Origin: Mactra quadrangularis
Taxonomy: Eukaryota; Mollusca; Bivalvia; Venerida; Mactridae
Assembly (NCBI GenBank): GCA_025267735.1
Contig: CM046295.1
Location: forward strand, 7,959,270-8,023,269
Reading direction: 5' to 3'
Length of the DNA: 64,000 nt
Made by a program: the position numbers and the translations under genes. The notes beneath the pieces were generated by a model, which worked only from the letters and a program-made list of their open reading frames with translations, searched no databases and was not told the origin of the DNA. Numbering within the stretch: position 1 is the first letter of the stretch; each line of letters starts with the position of its first letter. Shown piece after piece: positions 1-10,505 of this stretch.

Positions 1-206
1 GTATCATTAATGTAATATCAACTAAAACGTATCTATATATACAACATGAAACATAAATTGTTTCAGAATATGCAGCTTTTAATATATTGCAGATAATGCC
101 TTGCTACTGGATTTAATAAAGGGAAATAACCGTAGCGGGGGGTTAGTGTCTTTTAGGTGCCCTTTTGCTTTTATGTTTATAACTTATGTAGATACGTTTA
201 AAGGTC

Positions 207-301
207 AGTATCGAATCGTAATTCGTGGTTCCCGGATCGATATCGAATCGCCACCCTCGCAGTCAAGTTTCGATGTATCGAATCGAATCGTTGCAGCCCT
301 A
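207..301. mobile_element. hAT-like repeat remnant (tentative)
   Basis: Several ATCGAATCG-type motifs in both orientations end in GTTGCAGCCCTAA. Read on the minus strand this starts TTAGGGCTGCAAC, which resembles the terminal sequence of many hAT-family non-autonomous elements. No second terminus or target duplication is visible, so this is a fragment assigned by motif resemblance only. Confidence 0.3.
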
Positions 302-328
302 ATTTTTAATCAAAAACCTATGTGATTA

Positions 329-478
329 CAGTAAAACTTGGATATAACATACTCGGTTATAACATACACTCGGTTAAAACATACCATTTTTCTGGCCTGT
401 TTTTCATCCTAATATATAACATACTTAGTATGCTATATGGATATAACATACCTCGTATGTTATATCCGAGTTTTACTG
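329..478. mobile_element. 150-bp TA-flanked MITE (pogo/Tc1-mariner-like)
   Basis: Terminal inverted repeats of about 24 bp start CAGTAAAACT and match across the two ends with one mismatch. The element is flanked by TA at 327-328 and 479-480. The interior is AT-rich, repeats the motif ATAACATAC and has no coding capacity. TA duplication and a CAGT start fit the Tc1/mariner/pogo superfamily; the exact family is inferred. Confidence 0.75.
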
Positions 479-2291
479 TATATTGAATGAAGATGTTTTT
501 TATTTTGGAATCAGAGGGATTTTCTAAGTTGACAAGATTAGTGAAGTGGCAATATATATATTCTAACAAAAATTGTCAGTTGTGACTGAATTGCAAAAAT
601 TTTGGACAGTCTGTTTTGACCTTGTAAATACATATACATCATACATGGCCCACATTTATACTTGAAACAAAATGAACCCTGCATAGTGCTGAATGGTTTT
701 TAGAGATATTTTTTGTTTAATCTTTAATTTAATTATTTGTTTTAAGGATGATAACATAAACTGATGTCATGCCAACCTCCAAGAAAGAAATCCAACAAGC
801 CTTTGATTGGACCAGCACATCAACCGAAGGAAACAAGCTAAGAACTTTACTTTTACTTCTAGGTTTTTTTTGCCAAGTCAATACTGTCTTTACATTGTTA
901 TAAATGTTGACCCCTTATTGTTAAATGGTTTCTTTACTATATTCAAAGAATAATTTGGATATCTAAAGTGATCATATTCCCACAAATCTGACTTCATTAA
1001 AATATTTGTTTGCCATTTTTTACTAATCCAAGATATGGTGAATTTGTAGGTTAATTGGTACTGGAATTGTTGTCTACTCATGTAAGTCTATATGCAAATG
1101 TATAGGTTTAAGGTAATGGCACAGTTGTACTCTTTAATGTTGCAAGTTCTCATGGTTTGGTGTAAAACTGGCAAGCATTCATTTCTATTGAAGTCTGGTA
1201 GTTGGCTAGATTAGTTAGCAATAATTATATTAGAGTTGGGACTTTTTCTCTGCTGACCTGTGGTACAAAAATAAGTTATTTTCTGTTTAATTTGTTCATA
1301 TAAATATTGTTAAATTTATTCAACTGTCAGTGTGGCATACATTAAACCTGCTGTTTTAAATACTCAGCACAATTTTTCCGTACTCACTACTCAAGATTGA
1401 TAAAAATAGATACCTAGGACACTATCAAACAAATATCATGTTACTAAATCAACGGGGTTATTGCATGCCCCATGGACAGTTGAATAAAATTAAGTTAAGT
1501 GTTCAATACTTGTAAACTAAAGGGAAGTAAAATGATTCTTCATTTTACTTTTGTATTTCGTGTCACATAAAAACTTTACTATCATTCATTGATAGATTTC
1601 TAAATTCTGAGCTAATTTTATGAATAATCATGAACAAAAGAGAAAAAGTCCTTGTTTTGAGCATCTTCCTTTCCTCCACAGCTGTTACATTATGGTATTT
1701 TTTTAACAATTTAGCCACCTGCATTCTGGCTTTAATTTGTTTATATTATTTCAAGTGATCAAAAGACTTGTTTACATTTGTCTAAGTATCTTTAGTTTTG
1801 CTTTTTGAAAAAATTCCATTTCATTGTAGAAACAAAACCTTCATTATCTGTTATTTTACAAGTTTCATGAAATAATTAATCATGAGCTCTCATTTTTACA
1901 TTCAAGATTATAGAATATACCAAAAAATTTATTTCCATCAGAACTTTAATCTCGTATAGTTCACTGACATTGACCTGAGACTAGGTTTACAATTTCAACA
2001 TCACTTACATTCTTTATATAAGTTGGTCACAGAGTTGTTACTCGAATGTTTATTGTATTCATTTGTTTCTGGTCAATATGAACAAGCTATATTTACAAAA
2101 CTTGGAGGAAAGTTAGATGTAATTTAGGCAGGAGTGTGGATTGACTATATTCAACTTGTCATACCCTGACATGTCATTATTTAAGGTAGAATTCTTCTTA
2201 TACAAAACTATAGTTATGAACATGGAAATTTTCCAAGAAAACTGGTATATAGTTGTTTACTCTATTCATAACATGTTTACTATTCAGATTT
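479..2291. other. AT-rich stretch without a recognised gene
   Basis: Apart from one weak exon-like block at 769-861, this 1.8-kb stretch is AT-rich, with stops frequent in all six frames and no repeat structure I can name. Its composition suits an intron or intergenic DNA. Confidence 0.6.
769..861 (+). CDS. Possible first coding exon (weak)
   Basis: An ATG at 769 opens a frame beginning MPTSKKEIQQAFDWTSTSTE that is richer in A and C than its surroundings and reads like protein. The frame stays open to a TAA at 901-903. The preceding TTTTAAG at 742-748 could be an acceptor, and CTAG/GT at 861-862 a poor donor, but stops lie in all frames just upstream, so it could only be a start-containing exon. 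I recognise no domain. It may be chance. Confidence 0.15.
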
Positions 2292-2571
2292 TTATACCCC
2301 CGCTTCGAAGAAGAGGGGGGTATACTGTTTTACCCTTGTCCATGCGTCCGTCCGTCCGTCCGTCCGTCTGTCCGTTACAAAATTTCCGTCGCAGTTTTCT
2401 CAGCAACTATAACATGCAGCAGCCTAATACTTTGCATATTGCTTCATCCCATAGTCCCATGTGGTGTAAAGCGATTTCATGCTCCTTGCTCATCTACTTC
2501 CTGTTTGTCGCATATTTTTAGATTTTGGCGGGGGTATCACTAGTGAGCATTAGCTCACAAATTTACTTGTT
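2292..2571. mobile_element. 280-bp (CCGT)n-bearing non-autonomous element, copy 1
   Basis: First of three near-identical copies (with 4823-5077 and 8722-9001). The 5' end, TTATACCCCCGC, folds on itself with GGGGGGTAT about 25 bp further in. A (CGTC/CCGT)n tract follows, then a conserved core, then GCGGGGGTATCAC, the hairpin GTGAGCATTAGCTCAC and the end TTACTTGTT. The ATACCCCCGC/GCGGGGGTAT pair forms an inverted repeat. A tetranucleotide tract plus terminal hairpins recalls molluscan pearl-type or Helentron-like non-autonomous elements; that assignment is inference. The open frames inside are not genes. Confidence 0.75.
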
Positions 2572-2854
2572 AAATTTTATTTACTCCTTTTATTGAATAA
2601 GCAAAAAATCACTATTTCTATATCAAAGGGAGATAATAAGTCATTTTCAAAAATAACTTCACACATTTTTTAATGAATCTCTTGACATGCTGAAATGAAT
2701 GAAAAATGTGTATAAATGATTTTTTTTTGCATCATAGGAATTCTGCCTTAATGACATAGATGTTGTGTTTATATTTGAAATTGAAATTCTGAACAAGCCA
2801 TGCTAGACTGCAGACTTTTTTTTTAAAATTCTCTTGTTTTGGGACTTACTTGAA

Positions 2855-2960
2855 TATGTTGGTATTTCCACACCCCTGAAGCAAGGTTGATTATGTTGGT
2901 TTTTCCACACCCCTAAAGCAAAGTTAAATTATGTTGGTATTTCTACACCCCTGCTTTAGG
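2855..2960. repeat. 38-bp minisatellite, about 2.7 units
   Basis: ATGTTGGTATTTCCACACCCC recurs with starts at 2855, 2893 and 2931, a 38-bp period. The third unit is incomplete and runs into CTGCTTTAGG. Confidence 0.75.
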
Positions 2961-3055
2961 TCTATGACTCCTTACCAAGTGTACATGTATAGGTATAAAA
3001 TAATATTTAGTATTCTTGTCTATAGTCTTCACCTTAGCCTACCAGCTTGAAAGCG

Positions 3056-3128
3056 AGGACTAGTGAAAATTCATTTGGGCTAGTGAAAGTTACTTCTTTA
3101 ATTTAGTCAGGCTAGTTGATAAATTGGA
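3056..3128. repeat. Dispersed repeat, copy 1 (pair with 13,238)
   Basis: Starts AGGACTAGTGAAA and ends GGCTAGTTGATAA. The same order of motifs, with moderate divergence, occurs at 13,238-13,308, and GCTAGTGAAAGT is repeated inside. Origin unknown; it may be a fragment of a larger dispersed element. Confidence 0.55.
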
Positions 3129-3568
3129 TCATAACTACAAATTTGTTATATATTTGGCTAGTGCTAGTGAAAGTTGAAGGTGAAGACTTACATTACATCA
3201 CATATTGTTGATGACAAATTTACTTGACTGAAAATTCTATACCAGGAAATATATACCCCTTTATCATTGGCAAGGCAACAGTACCATTTTTTACCATTAA
3301 TTTTTTACAATACCTTTGATAATACCCAGTGGCACTTTTTACAAAAATTCTTTGGATAAATATCATTGTAAATCAAAAACATGAAATGTTAATAAATCGG
3401 TCATTTTTTGGCCAGTAAATTTCAAATATTATTGAATTTTAGAGAATTTTGTATACCTTCTGAATATCATATTGTAGTTTTTTGTATTATCATTTTGACT
3501 TCGAACTGCAAAATTATGAAATTGACTTATGATAACTTTTTTCGTAAGAATTTTTGTGAGAAGGTGCA

Positions 3569-3808
3569 CCGGTCTGAAGTGCAGTTGTTGGCGCACAAGG
3601 ATTTCAAATCTAGACAATAATGTCAATTTTCCTCCGTTAATAAGCTATGTGGAGAAAAAGCTGGCCTTGTAAAAGGGAAGATGAGTACTGGTTGTAAACA
3701 AGGGTCCAGGAAAGCTAGGTTTTAGGTGCTGGTTGCTGTAAGATAACCTAAAGAGTATTGAGACTGTGTTAAACACTAGAAAAAATTATTATTAATCCAA
3801 TAAATCTA
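3569..3808 (+). mobile_element. tRNA-derived SINE, copy with deleted B box
   Basis: The A-box region reads GAAGTGCAGTTGTTGG. The sequence then jumps to the conserved body: GACAATAATGTCAATTTTCC, GGCCTTGTAAAAGG, GGTCCAGGAAAGCTAGG, ATAACCTAAAG and a tail that includes GTGTTAAAC. Compared with the copies at 4203 and 14,458, about 50 bp containing the B box is missing, so this copy should lack a working internal pol III promoter. Confidence 0.7.
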
Positions 3809-4202
3809 TGGTTGACAGTACTTGCTTCAATTGTTGGCTATTTATAAGATATTGGTTCGAATCTTGATTCTCTACGAGTACAAACAATTAACACATATTT
3901 TCTCTGTTTTGAAATCATTTGTTAAATGTTCAACATTTACTTAGTACTTGAATGAATGTCTTGGGTAAGGAGTCTTAGACTTTAGTTCGTACTAATCCAA
4001 GATTGCATGCTAAGGGTTAAACAGAAAACTTAAAACACTTTATTTTCAAAAGTGGTCTTCTTATACTTGCCTTTAGAAGTACCAAGTAAAATACTAGTAA
4101 CCCTGGGCCAATGTGTAGATTAACAGAGAGAACATTAATTTTTATTCTTCTAAACAACTTTAAAAGTTAGACATTTATACCCGGGTCAGTTGTGTAGTTG
4201 GA

Positions 4203-4500
4203 ACCTGGGTCGATGGTGCAGTTGGTAGTGTGCCAGTATTCTGAGTCTCATGTTCCAAGGGGGTATGGGTTCGAATCCCGCCCAGGGAGGTTATACCTTA
4301 CCATGAAAATTTGACAATAATGTCAATTTTCCTCCATTAATAAGATATATGGAGAAGTTTCCGGCCTTGTGGAAGGGTAGGCGAGTACTGGTTATTGTCG
4401 AGGGTCCAGGAAAGCTAGGTTAGGTGCACTGAATGCCGTTAAATGACCTAAAAATTGTGTTAACAGGGCATTACACTCAATAAAAAAATAAATAAAAATA
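4203..4500 (+). mobile_element. tRNA-derived SINE, near full length
   Basis: The tRNA-like head has A box TGGTGCAGTTGGTAG and B box GGGTTCGAATCCC (4267-4279). Its ends pair like an acceptor stem (CCTGGG at 4204 with CCCAGG at 4281). The body carries the family blocks GACAATAATGTCAATTTTCC, GGCCTTGTGGAAGGGTAGG, GTCCAGGAAAGCTAGGTTAG, AATGACCTAAA and GTGTTAACAGGGC, ending in an A-rich AATAAAT tail. A clear target duplication was not found. Confidence 0.85.
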
Positions 4501-4578
4501 AATTGACAGTTATCTGTTAAACCCTTGTTTTATTTTAACCTGTCTAAATCAGTGCATTCACATTTTGTTTGATCCCAG

Positions 4579-4629
4579 AGGGGATCAGATTGTGCTTTCA
4601 GCATTAAGGAGCATCTTGTTAGCTTCTAG
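4579..4629 (+). CDS. Possible 51-nt exon (weak)
   Basis: The acceptor-like TTTTGTTTGATCCCAG precedes 4579, and a GTGTAAG donor follows 4629. The enclosed 17 codons are open as part of an 83-codon frame (4565-4816). No homology is recognised, and a downstream (CCGT)n element begins at 4823. Support is only splice motifs and an open frame, so chance is a serious alternative. Confidence 0.2.
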   Translation, partial: RGSDCAFSIKEHLVSF

Positions 4630-4822
4630 GTGTAAGAATAGTTTACATCTATCCTCAGGTGCCAAACACAAACAGGGCTCATCATTAATCGTTGTGACTT
4701 GTGACGTTAGTTTGAATCCAACCCAAAACCAACCTACTGTCATTTTATTTAGCAAGAAACTTTATCCTACTAGCTCAGTACTGGGTGACCAGGAAGTGAT
4801 TAATCTACGTTGTTAGAACTCA

Positions 4823-5077
4823 TTATACCCCCGCTTCGAAGAAGAGGGGGGTATACTGTTTTACCCTTGTCCGTCCGTCCGTTACAAAATTTCCGTCGCA
4901 GTTTTCTCAGCAACTATAACATGCAGCAGCCTAATACTTCGCATATTGCTTCATACCATAGTCCCATGTGGTGTAAAGCGATTTCATGCTCCTTGCTCAT
5001 CTACTTCCTGTTGTCGCATATTTTTAGATTTTTGCGGGGGTATCACTAGTGAGCATTAGCTCACAGATTTACTTGTT
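4823..5077. mobile_element. (CCGT)n-bearing non-autonomous element, copy 2 (255 bp)
   Basis: Same ends and core as the copy at 2292. It is about 25 bp shorter, chiefly because its CCGT tract has only about three repeats. Copies 2 and 3 share a few more bases after TTACTTGTT than copy 1 does. Confidence 0.75.
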
Positions 5078-5107
5078 TTACTTATTTTATAGTATAAACT
5101 AAAGATA

Positions 5108-5469
5108 CAGTATCCACCAAAAGTTGAGAGACAAAAGGAATTTACCGCAATTCTTTAATTTTGATGATCATTTTTGTATAATTATTATTAATATATTTAA
5201 GTACGGTGTGTTATAAAATGAAAACAAATTTCATGCATGCAACACATTTATAAGCTTCAGCATCTGATATTCTAGAGCCCCCAATATTATGTTTATGGTA
5301 ATTATTTTCCGTAACAAAGGTTTTATTCTATTTTTGTAGTCTCAATTATAATTATAATGATAACTAAAAAATAAAGCAAAATTAAAAAAGATTTAAGAAT
5401 AAACAGTTATTAAATTTTAAATAAAAGCTATTAAAAAAGAAAATGGCTCCATACTTTTGGTGGGTACTG
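5108..5469. mobile_element. 362-bp Tc1/mariner-like MITE
   Basis: The inverted ends CAGTATCCACCAAAAGT and ACTTTTGGTGGGTACTG match with one mismatch. TA flanks both sides (5106-5107, 5470-5471). The terminal sequence is typical of Tc1-like elements. The interior is AT-rich with no transposase frame, so it depends on transposase from elsewhere. Confidence 0.8.
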
Positions 5470-5471
5470 TA

Positions 5472-5822
5472 TGTCTCTAGTGAATGTCAATTGGACTCTA
5501 GAAAGATGAGAAGCTGATATTCAGGTATGAGTTCTATATATAAAACTAACATGTTCTGGCTACAGTATGCTAAGTGTATAAATCTATATTGTCCGACATA
5601 TTATGACTTGAAATTAGCAAAACTTATTTCATTGAATTTGTCTTTGTTCTTAATGTCTGCTGCTCAAAAAATGTCAGTGAGTATCTTTCATATTAGACTC
5701 ACAGTTCTTGTGACAAGTCCCTCTAATTTCTGTTAATTATCTGAATGTTTGGTGTATGCAGTATTTTTCAAGCGACTGCACTTTGGAATAATGCTTAATA
5801 TGATACTATGAAGTAATTATAC
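5472..5822. other. AT-rich stretch, nothing recognised
   Basis: Unique-looking AT-rich DNA. The 69-codon open frame at 5527-5736 has no recognisable motif or splice context and is not annotated. Confidence 0.5.
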
Positions 5823-6038
5823 TTTGTTCAGGATAACATGAGACATAATCTTGTGAGAATTGTCATTTAGATATGTCTTAAGTTAGCCTAAACAAAGTAT
5901 TACTAGACATTTTAGATACTGAATTATTGAGATTTATACACCTTAAAGTTCTGCTATTGTGACTACTCGTTGAAAGTAACATGAGACATTGTTCACATAA
6001 AATATTGTTTAGATTTGTCTCAAGTTATCCTGAACAAG
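5823..6038. mobile_element. Compound inverted-repeat element (double foldback)
   Basis: The motif TTGTTCAGGATAAC-TGAGACA occurs four times: forward at 5824 and about 5968, and inverted ending near 5897 and 6038. The outer pair and the two inner pairs can therefore all form hairpins, giving a 216-bp element that looks like two small MITEs joined or an internally duplicated one. No clear target duplication. Confidence 0.55.
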
Positions 6039-6260
6039 CTACAATTATAATGCATTATCATGAAGACTGATCTCTTTTTGATTTGCCTTGTTTAAGAAGT
6101 TTACATTACATTATTGTCTTATTATTTGAATTTATACTTCTACATGTTCAAATGTTTAATGTAATATTGAGGTAGTCACATTAGTTGAACTGTACTGTAG
6201 TTGAAGTCATGAAAGATGAACTGTAATGCATGTGAATAGATTATTCCAGGAATTCAAATA

Positions 6261-6419
6261 TTTGGGGTTTTCCATAGGGTACAAACAAACTTTCACCGTT
6301 ACAATGAAAAGATTATGTACTAAGAGCATGAGGATTTAACATGTGTTTTGTGCTTTTCAGCAATAATGTGTGAAACATTTTGTTTGTACCGCCTGTGCTG
6401 GTATGCAAAACCCCAAAAA
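6261..6419. mobile_element. 159-bp TA-flanked MITE-like element
   Basis: The left end TTTGGGGTTTTCCATA and right end TATGCAAAACCCCAAAAA are inverted copies, with GGTACAAAC/GTTTGTACC further inside. TA lies at 6259-6260 and 6420-6421. The match is imperfect, so the element is probably old. Confidence 0.55.
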
Positions 6420-7147
6420 TAAGGTCTATTTATACATATCATCTTTCATGATGTTTAACCTAAGTTATAAGGCCAACTACCATCGTTTTGGATATACATT
6501 TATAATTTTGTAGTTGACAGTATTTGACTTGGACATTTTGTTAGTACATGTATATTGAGTTGATTCTGTTATTATGTCTATTTTATTTATTTTAAACAGT
6601 TTTGTTGAAGAAAGTTGAGATAGGTTTCAAAACTCAAAATTTGTAGCTACAATATATGACCAATAGGGGGGAAGGGGGGTGGGAAGTTTCGGTGGCAGTA
6701 GTGTCGATGAATCAGTTGACTAGTCAGTTATATATAAAGTTCTGGCAAGTTGTATGTTGGAGAATTATTTTTTATTCCAATCTGTGTTGGTAAAACTTTA
6801 ATTCAATTCTGTTTGGGGGATGTATGGGGATCTGGCTCACAATTATAGCCTACCAGTTGAATACCAATCTCATTGAAGTCAGATCATGTTCACGCCTGAG
6901 TGTATGGCAGTATCAGCCATCATAAATCTCTGATTGCAAGGTGGGATTGTCAAAATTCATTAATCTACTGATCTTAGCGAACTAAAAACTTAGTAAAATG
7001 TTCTGAAAAAGTTTCCATGGTATTGGGCTCCTCATTACTCAATGAAAAATATTATTTGACTAATTTACAAAGTTTAAAGTGGAAATAGTGTGCATCTATT
7101 ATATCTTCATGTGAAAAGGTCAAACTTAAATTTATATTGTTTGAAAT
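6420..7147. other. AT-rich stretch without a recognised gene
   Basis: No gene or mobile element is recognised here apart from the G-rich tract at 6666-6683. Confidence 0.5.
6666..6683 (+). other. Potential G-quadruplex tract
   Basis: Runs of six, six and three guanines are separated by AA and T, enough for four G-triplets. It is conspicuous in this AT-rich setting. Function unknown. Confidence 0.45.
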
Positions 7148-7411
7148 CCCGACTCTGTGGTGCAGTTGGTAGTGCACTGGGATTTTGAATCTGATATCTC
7201 TAAGGGGGTATAGGTTTGAATCCCCCCCCATGGGGCTGTTATACTCTTCCATAAAAAACTGTCAATTATGTAAATTTTCCTCCATCCATAAGGTAAATGC
7301 AGAAGTTACCAGCCTTGTGGAAGGGTAGGTGAGTTCTGGAAGTCTAGGAAAGCTAGAATATGTGCTCTGGTTGCCTTGAAATAACCGTAATTGTGTTGAC
7401 AGGGTGTTATT
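7148..7411 (+). mobile_element. tRNA-derived SINE, diverged copy
   Basis: A box TGGTGCAGTTGGTAG and B box GGTTTGAATCCC are present. The body blocks are GTAAATTTTCCTCCAT, CAGCCTTGTGGAAGGGTAGG, GTCTAGGAAAGCTAG and GTGTTGACAGGGTGTTA. It differs from other copies by small deletions and lacks a long A-rich tail. Confidence 0.8.
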
Positions 7412-7958
7412 GTCCATTTTTTCTCAACTGTCAAAACATGAATAATTTCACGGTGAATGCGTTTGTTAAAATTATTGACGTAATACACCCATGAGTTTCC
7501 GAAAGTGTGTATCATGATTAATAAAGCTTCTTAAGCCGTATGATAAGTTTTAATCATGATATTTTTAATAAGAATTAGGCCGCTAGTACAAAAACAATGC
7601 GTTGAGAAAAAACGGACAATAAACCTAGTATAAAAAACCGATCAAAATATTTAGCTTGGAACAATTCTGCATGACCAAGGTATTAGTATTCTGACTTTGA
7701 TGAGATTGGTTTTATTCTGTTAGGCTGTGATATTGTGTGCTAGATTAGTCATGATTTCATGTTTTCATCACCAGATCTATCTTTGTTGCTCCCTGTGTAA
7801 GGAATTATAGTTCTCATGTTTGGTAATCTAAATGTTTGGCTCAAACATAGTGTAGGTTCCCTTGTTTCTAGGGTTGTCACGATGTTAATTGATTAAGATT
7901 CTATTTAAATTTATAGATCAGTTAATCTTTGTCTATACATTATCAATATATAAAACAT
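7412..7958. other. AT-rich stretch, possible hAT terminus near 7868
   Basis: No gene seen. TAGGGTTGTCACGATG near 7869 resembles an hAT-type end, followed by short self-complementary TTAATTGATTAAG/CAGTTAATC segments, but there is no matching second end. Confidence 0.35.
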
Positions 7959-8102
7959 GGGGTCTATTGCCTAGTTGGTAGAAGGCCCTAGATTTAAAAT
8001 CTAGTTTCTCAAAAAGGGTACAGGTAAGAATACCATCAAGGGTGGTTCTACCCTTCCATGAAAATTTGACAATAATGTCAATTTTCTTTCATTCTTAAGG
8101 TG
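7959..8102 (+). mobile_element. tRNA-derived SINE, 3'-truncated
   Basis: The head reads CTATTGCCTAGTTGGTAGAA with a decayed B box (GGTAAGAATACC). It is followed by the family block TTTGACAATAATGTCAATTT and stops there. The 3' half found in other copies is absent. Confidence 0.65.
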
Positions 8103-8210
8103 TTTTTACGGTGGAACCCCAATTCAATAAAACCAGTTTGACAACTAATTTCAAACAACTACCAATTAAACTCATCTAAAGTATTTGCTTATAACAACAT
8201 CTAACTATAA

Positions 8211-9216
8211 GTCGTTTGCGTTAAAGCTGGACCCCTAAAATCATGAAATATCTCAATAACTATCGGATGGAATTAACTAAAATTTTGTATGTGATCATAA
8301 CTAGCATTTTCCTTCTCAAATCCAAAAATTTAGATTTTTTCTTTTATTACATAACATACTTCCCATAGACATGCAATGCAAATTTTGAAGCCAAAAAGAG
8401 ACTTTTGTTAAATGGGTATGTGCCATAATCAGAACAGCCACATAACAGTAGATACAAAATAATAGCTAAATATGAGGCCCGGTTAGAAATTACATTTGAT
8501 AACAAAGTATAACAGTATATACAAACTCAAATATCATCATCACTGTCGTCTGCATCGTCAAAATCTATACAAATTCTACACATACGATTTTAAAGACGGG
8601 CCTCTGCTTTACAATTCAGTAGACCGTCGAGTGTTTATTTAAGCGACAAATTTACAGTAAACGCACGGGACTTTGTGTAAATACACTGGAAGTATGACAA
8701 TGTTATTATCAGAACAGCTTATTATACCCCCGCTTCGAAGAAGAGGGGGGTATACTGTTTTACCCTTGTCCGTGCGTGCGTCCGTCTGTCCGTCCATCCG
8801 TCCGTTACGAAATTTCCGTCGCAGTTTTCTCAGCAACTATAACATGCAGCAGCCTAATACTTTGCATATTGCTTCATCCCATAGTCCCATGTGGTGTAAA
8901 GCGATTTCATGCTCCTTGCTCATCTACTTCCTGTTTGTCGCATATTTTTAGATTTTGGCGGGGGTATCACTAGTGAGCATTAGCTCACAGATTTACTTGT
9001 TTTACCTCCCGCCGGATTTTTGATAAAATAAAAAATTCCATTTATTTTGCATTATACCTTATGGAAAACTTTTTTATTTATCTATTAAATATTCTGAAAA
9101 TTTAAATCCTAGAAGGAAAAATTGAAATAAGGTTGTATTTAAATTTTTAGCAAAATCGCTGTTATAGTTTAAAAGATATTTACGGCAAATAGGGGTCCAG
9201 CATTAACGCAAACGAC
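8211..9216. mobile_element. TIR element of about 1 kb containing a nested element
   Basis: The ends GTCGTTTGCGTTAAAGCTGG and CCAGCATTAACGCAAACGAC are inverted copies, and similarity continues through GGACCCCTA into the interior (about 40 bp). Flanks CTATAA (8205-8210) and CTATAC (9217-9222) look like a 5-6 bp target duplication. The (CCGT)n element at 8722-9001 lies inside, so the original element was about 725 bp. The interior is AT-rich and non-coding. Superfamily not assigned. Confidence 0.7.
8722..9001. mobile_element. (CCGT)n-bearing non-autonomous element, copy 3, nested
   Basis: Same ends, core and 280-bp length as the copy at 2292, with a CCGT tract broken by variants. It sits within the TIR element at 8211-9216 and is therefore younger than it. 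Confidence 0.75.
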
Positions 9217-9315
9217 CTATACATAGTACTCAAAAGATTAAAATTATGAATACAACAAGGGAGATAACAACTTCAAACATCTAAATATACCAAGTACGAG
9301 GTATTTCCCCTACTA

Positions 9316-10080
9316 CATCCTCATATTGGGTCTCTTTTTATTAACAAATATCCTCATGTTGGGTCTCTTTTAATTAACAAATATCCTCATATTGGGTCTT
9401 TTAATTTACAAATATCCTCATATTGGGTCTTTTAATTTACAAATATCCTCATATTGGGTCTCTTTTAATTTACAAATATCCTCATATTGGGTCTCTTTTA
9501 ATTTACAAATATCCTCATATTGGGTCTCTTTTTATTAACAAATATCCTCATATTGGGTCTTTTAATTTACAAATATCCTCATGTTGGGTCTCTTTTTATT
9601 TACAGAAACCCCTCAAAATAGGTCTCTTTTTTGTTGACAAATATCCTAATATTGGATCTCTTTTTTGTTGACAGATATCCTCATGTTGTGTCTTTTTTGT
9701 TGACAAATATCCTCATTTTGAGTCTTTTTTAATTTACATTACAATTTTTTGTTCATTAATATCCTTCTATTGGGTCTTCTTTTTGTTCACAAATATCTAA
9801 ATTGGGCTTTTTTGTTGACAAATATCCTCTTATTTCATCTCCTTTTGTTGACAAGTATCCTTGTAATGGTCTCATTTTTGTACACAAATATCCTTATTAT
9901 GCATCTCTTTGTTGTTCACAAATAACCTCTAAATGGGTCTCCCTTTTGTACTCAGATATCCTTATTATAAACCTCTTTTTTGTTCACAATTATCCTCCAA
10001 AAAGGTCTTGTTTGTTCACATATATTCTTTTATGTGTCTCTTTTGTATAGACTAAAAGTCTTATAATGAGTCTCCCTTTT
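9316..10080. repeat. Minisatellite of 31-36-bp units
   Basis: The unit is roughly ATATCCTCATATTGGGTCTC followed by TTTTAATTTACAA. It is regular to about 9600 and increasingly degenerate rightwards, with TTTTTTGTTGACAA variants. It is low-complexity DNA; the open frame repeating YKYPHIGSLLI is a by-product. A further block lies at 10,388-10,505 beyond a SINE. Confidence 0.8.
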
Positions 10081-10094
10081 GATGATAGAGAATC

Positions 10095-10374
10095 TAGGTG
10101 AGTAGCACAGTTGGTAGCGCCTCTGGATTTCAAATCTAGTGTTCAGAAGTGGGTACAGGTATGAATCCCACCTGGGGATGTTATACCCTTTCAAGAAAAT
10201 ATGACTATGATGTCAATTTTCCTCCATTAATAAGGTATATTGGGAAGTTTCCAGCCTTGTGGAAGGGTAGGAGAGTACTGTTTATAGACAATGGTCCAGG
10301 AAAGCTATGTTAGGTGGGCTGGATGTCATGAATGATCTAAAAACATGTTTTGATTGGAGATTAAACCCAGTATA
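10095..10374 (+). mobile_element. tRNA-derived SINE inserted in the minisatellite
   Basis: A box TAGCACAGTTGGTAGCG and B-box-like GGTATGAATCCC are present. The body blocks are GATGTCAATTTTCCTCCATT, CAGCCTTGTGGAAGGGTAGG and GGTCCAGGAAAGCTATG, with the end TTAAACCCAGTATAAAT. Related minisatellite sequence continues at 10,388, so the SINE split the array. Confidence 0.8.
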
Positions 10375-10387
10375 AATCAATACAATT

Positions 10388-10505
10388 ATTGATAATAAAT
10401 AACCTCATATTGGGTCAACGTTTTGTTGATAACTGACCTTATATTGTGTTTTCTTTTTGTTGATAAATGATCTTGTAGTAGGTCTCTTTTTTGTTGATAA
10501 ATACC
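10388..10505. repeat. Minisatellite continuation after SINE
   Basis: AACCTCATATTGGGTC and TTTTTTGTTGATAAAT units continue the repeat of 9316-10,080 in degenerate form. Confidence 0.65.

Noticed and set aside
2253..2543. Open frames containing RPSVRPSV residues (also at 4810 and 8673)
   Set aside because: They come from the CCGT tract and core of a non-autonomous element present three times.
5527..5736. 69-codon open frame as a gene
   Set aside because: No motif, no splice context and AT-rich codon use. Expected by chance at this length.
9423..10050. Open frames of repeated YKYPHIGSLLI residues
   Set aside because: Direct translation of a 31-36-bp minisatellite.
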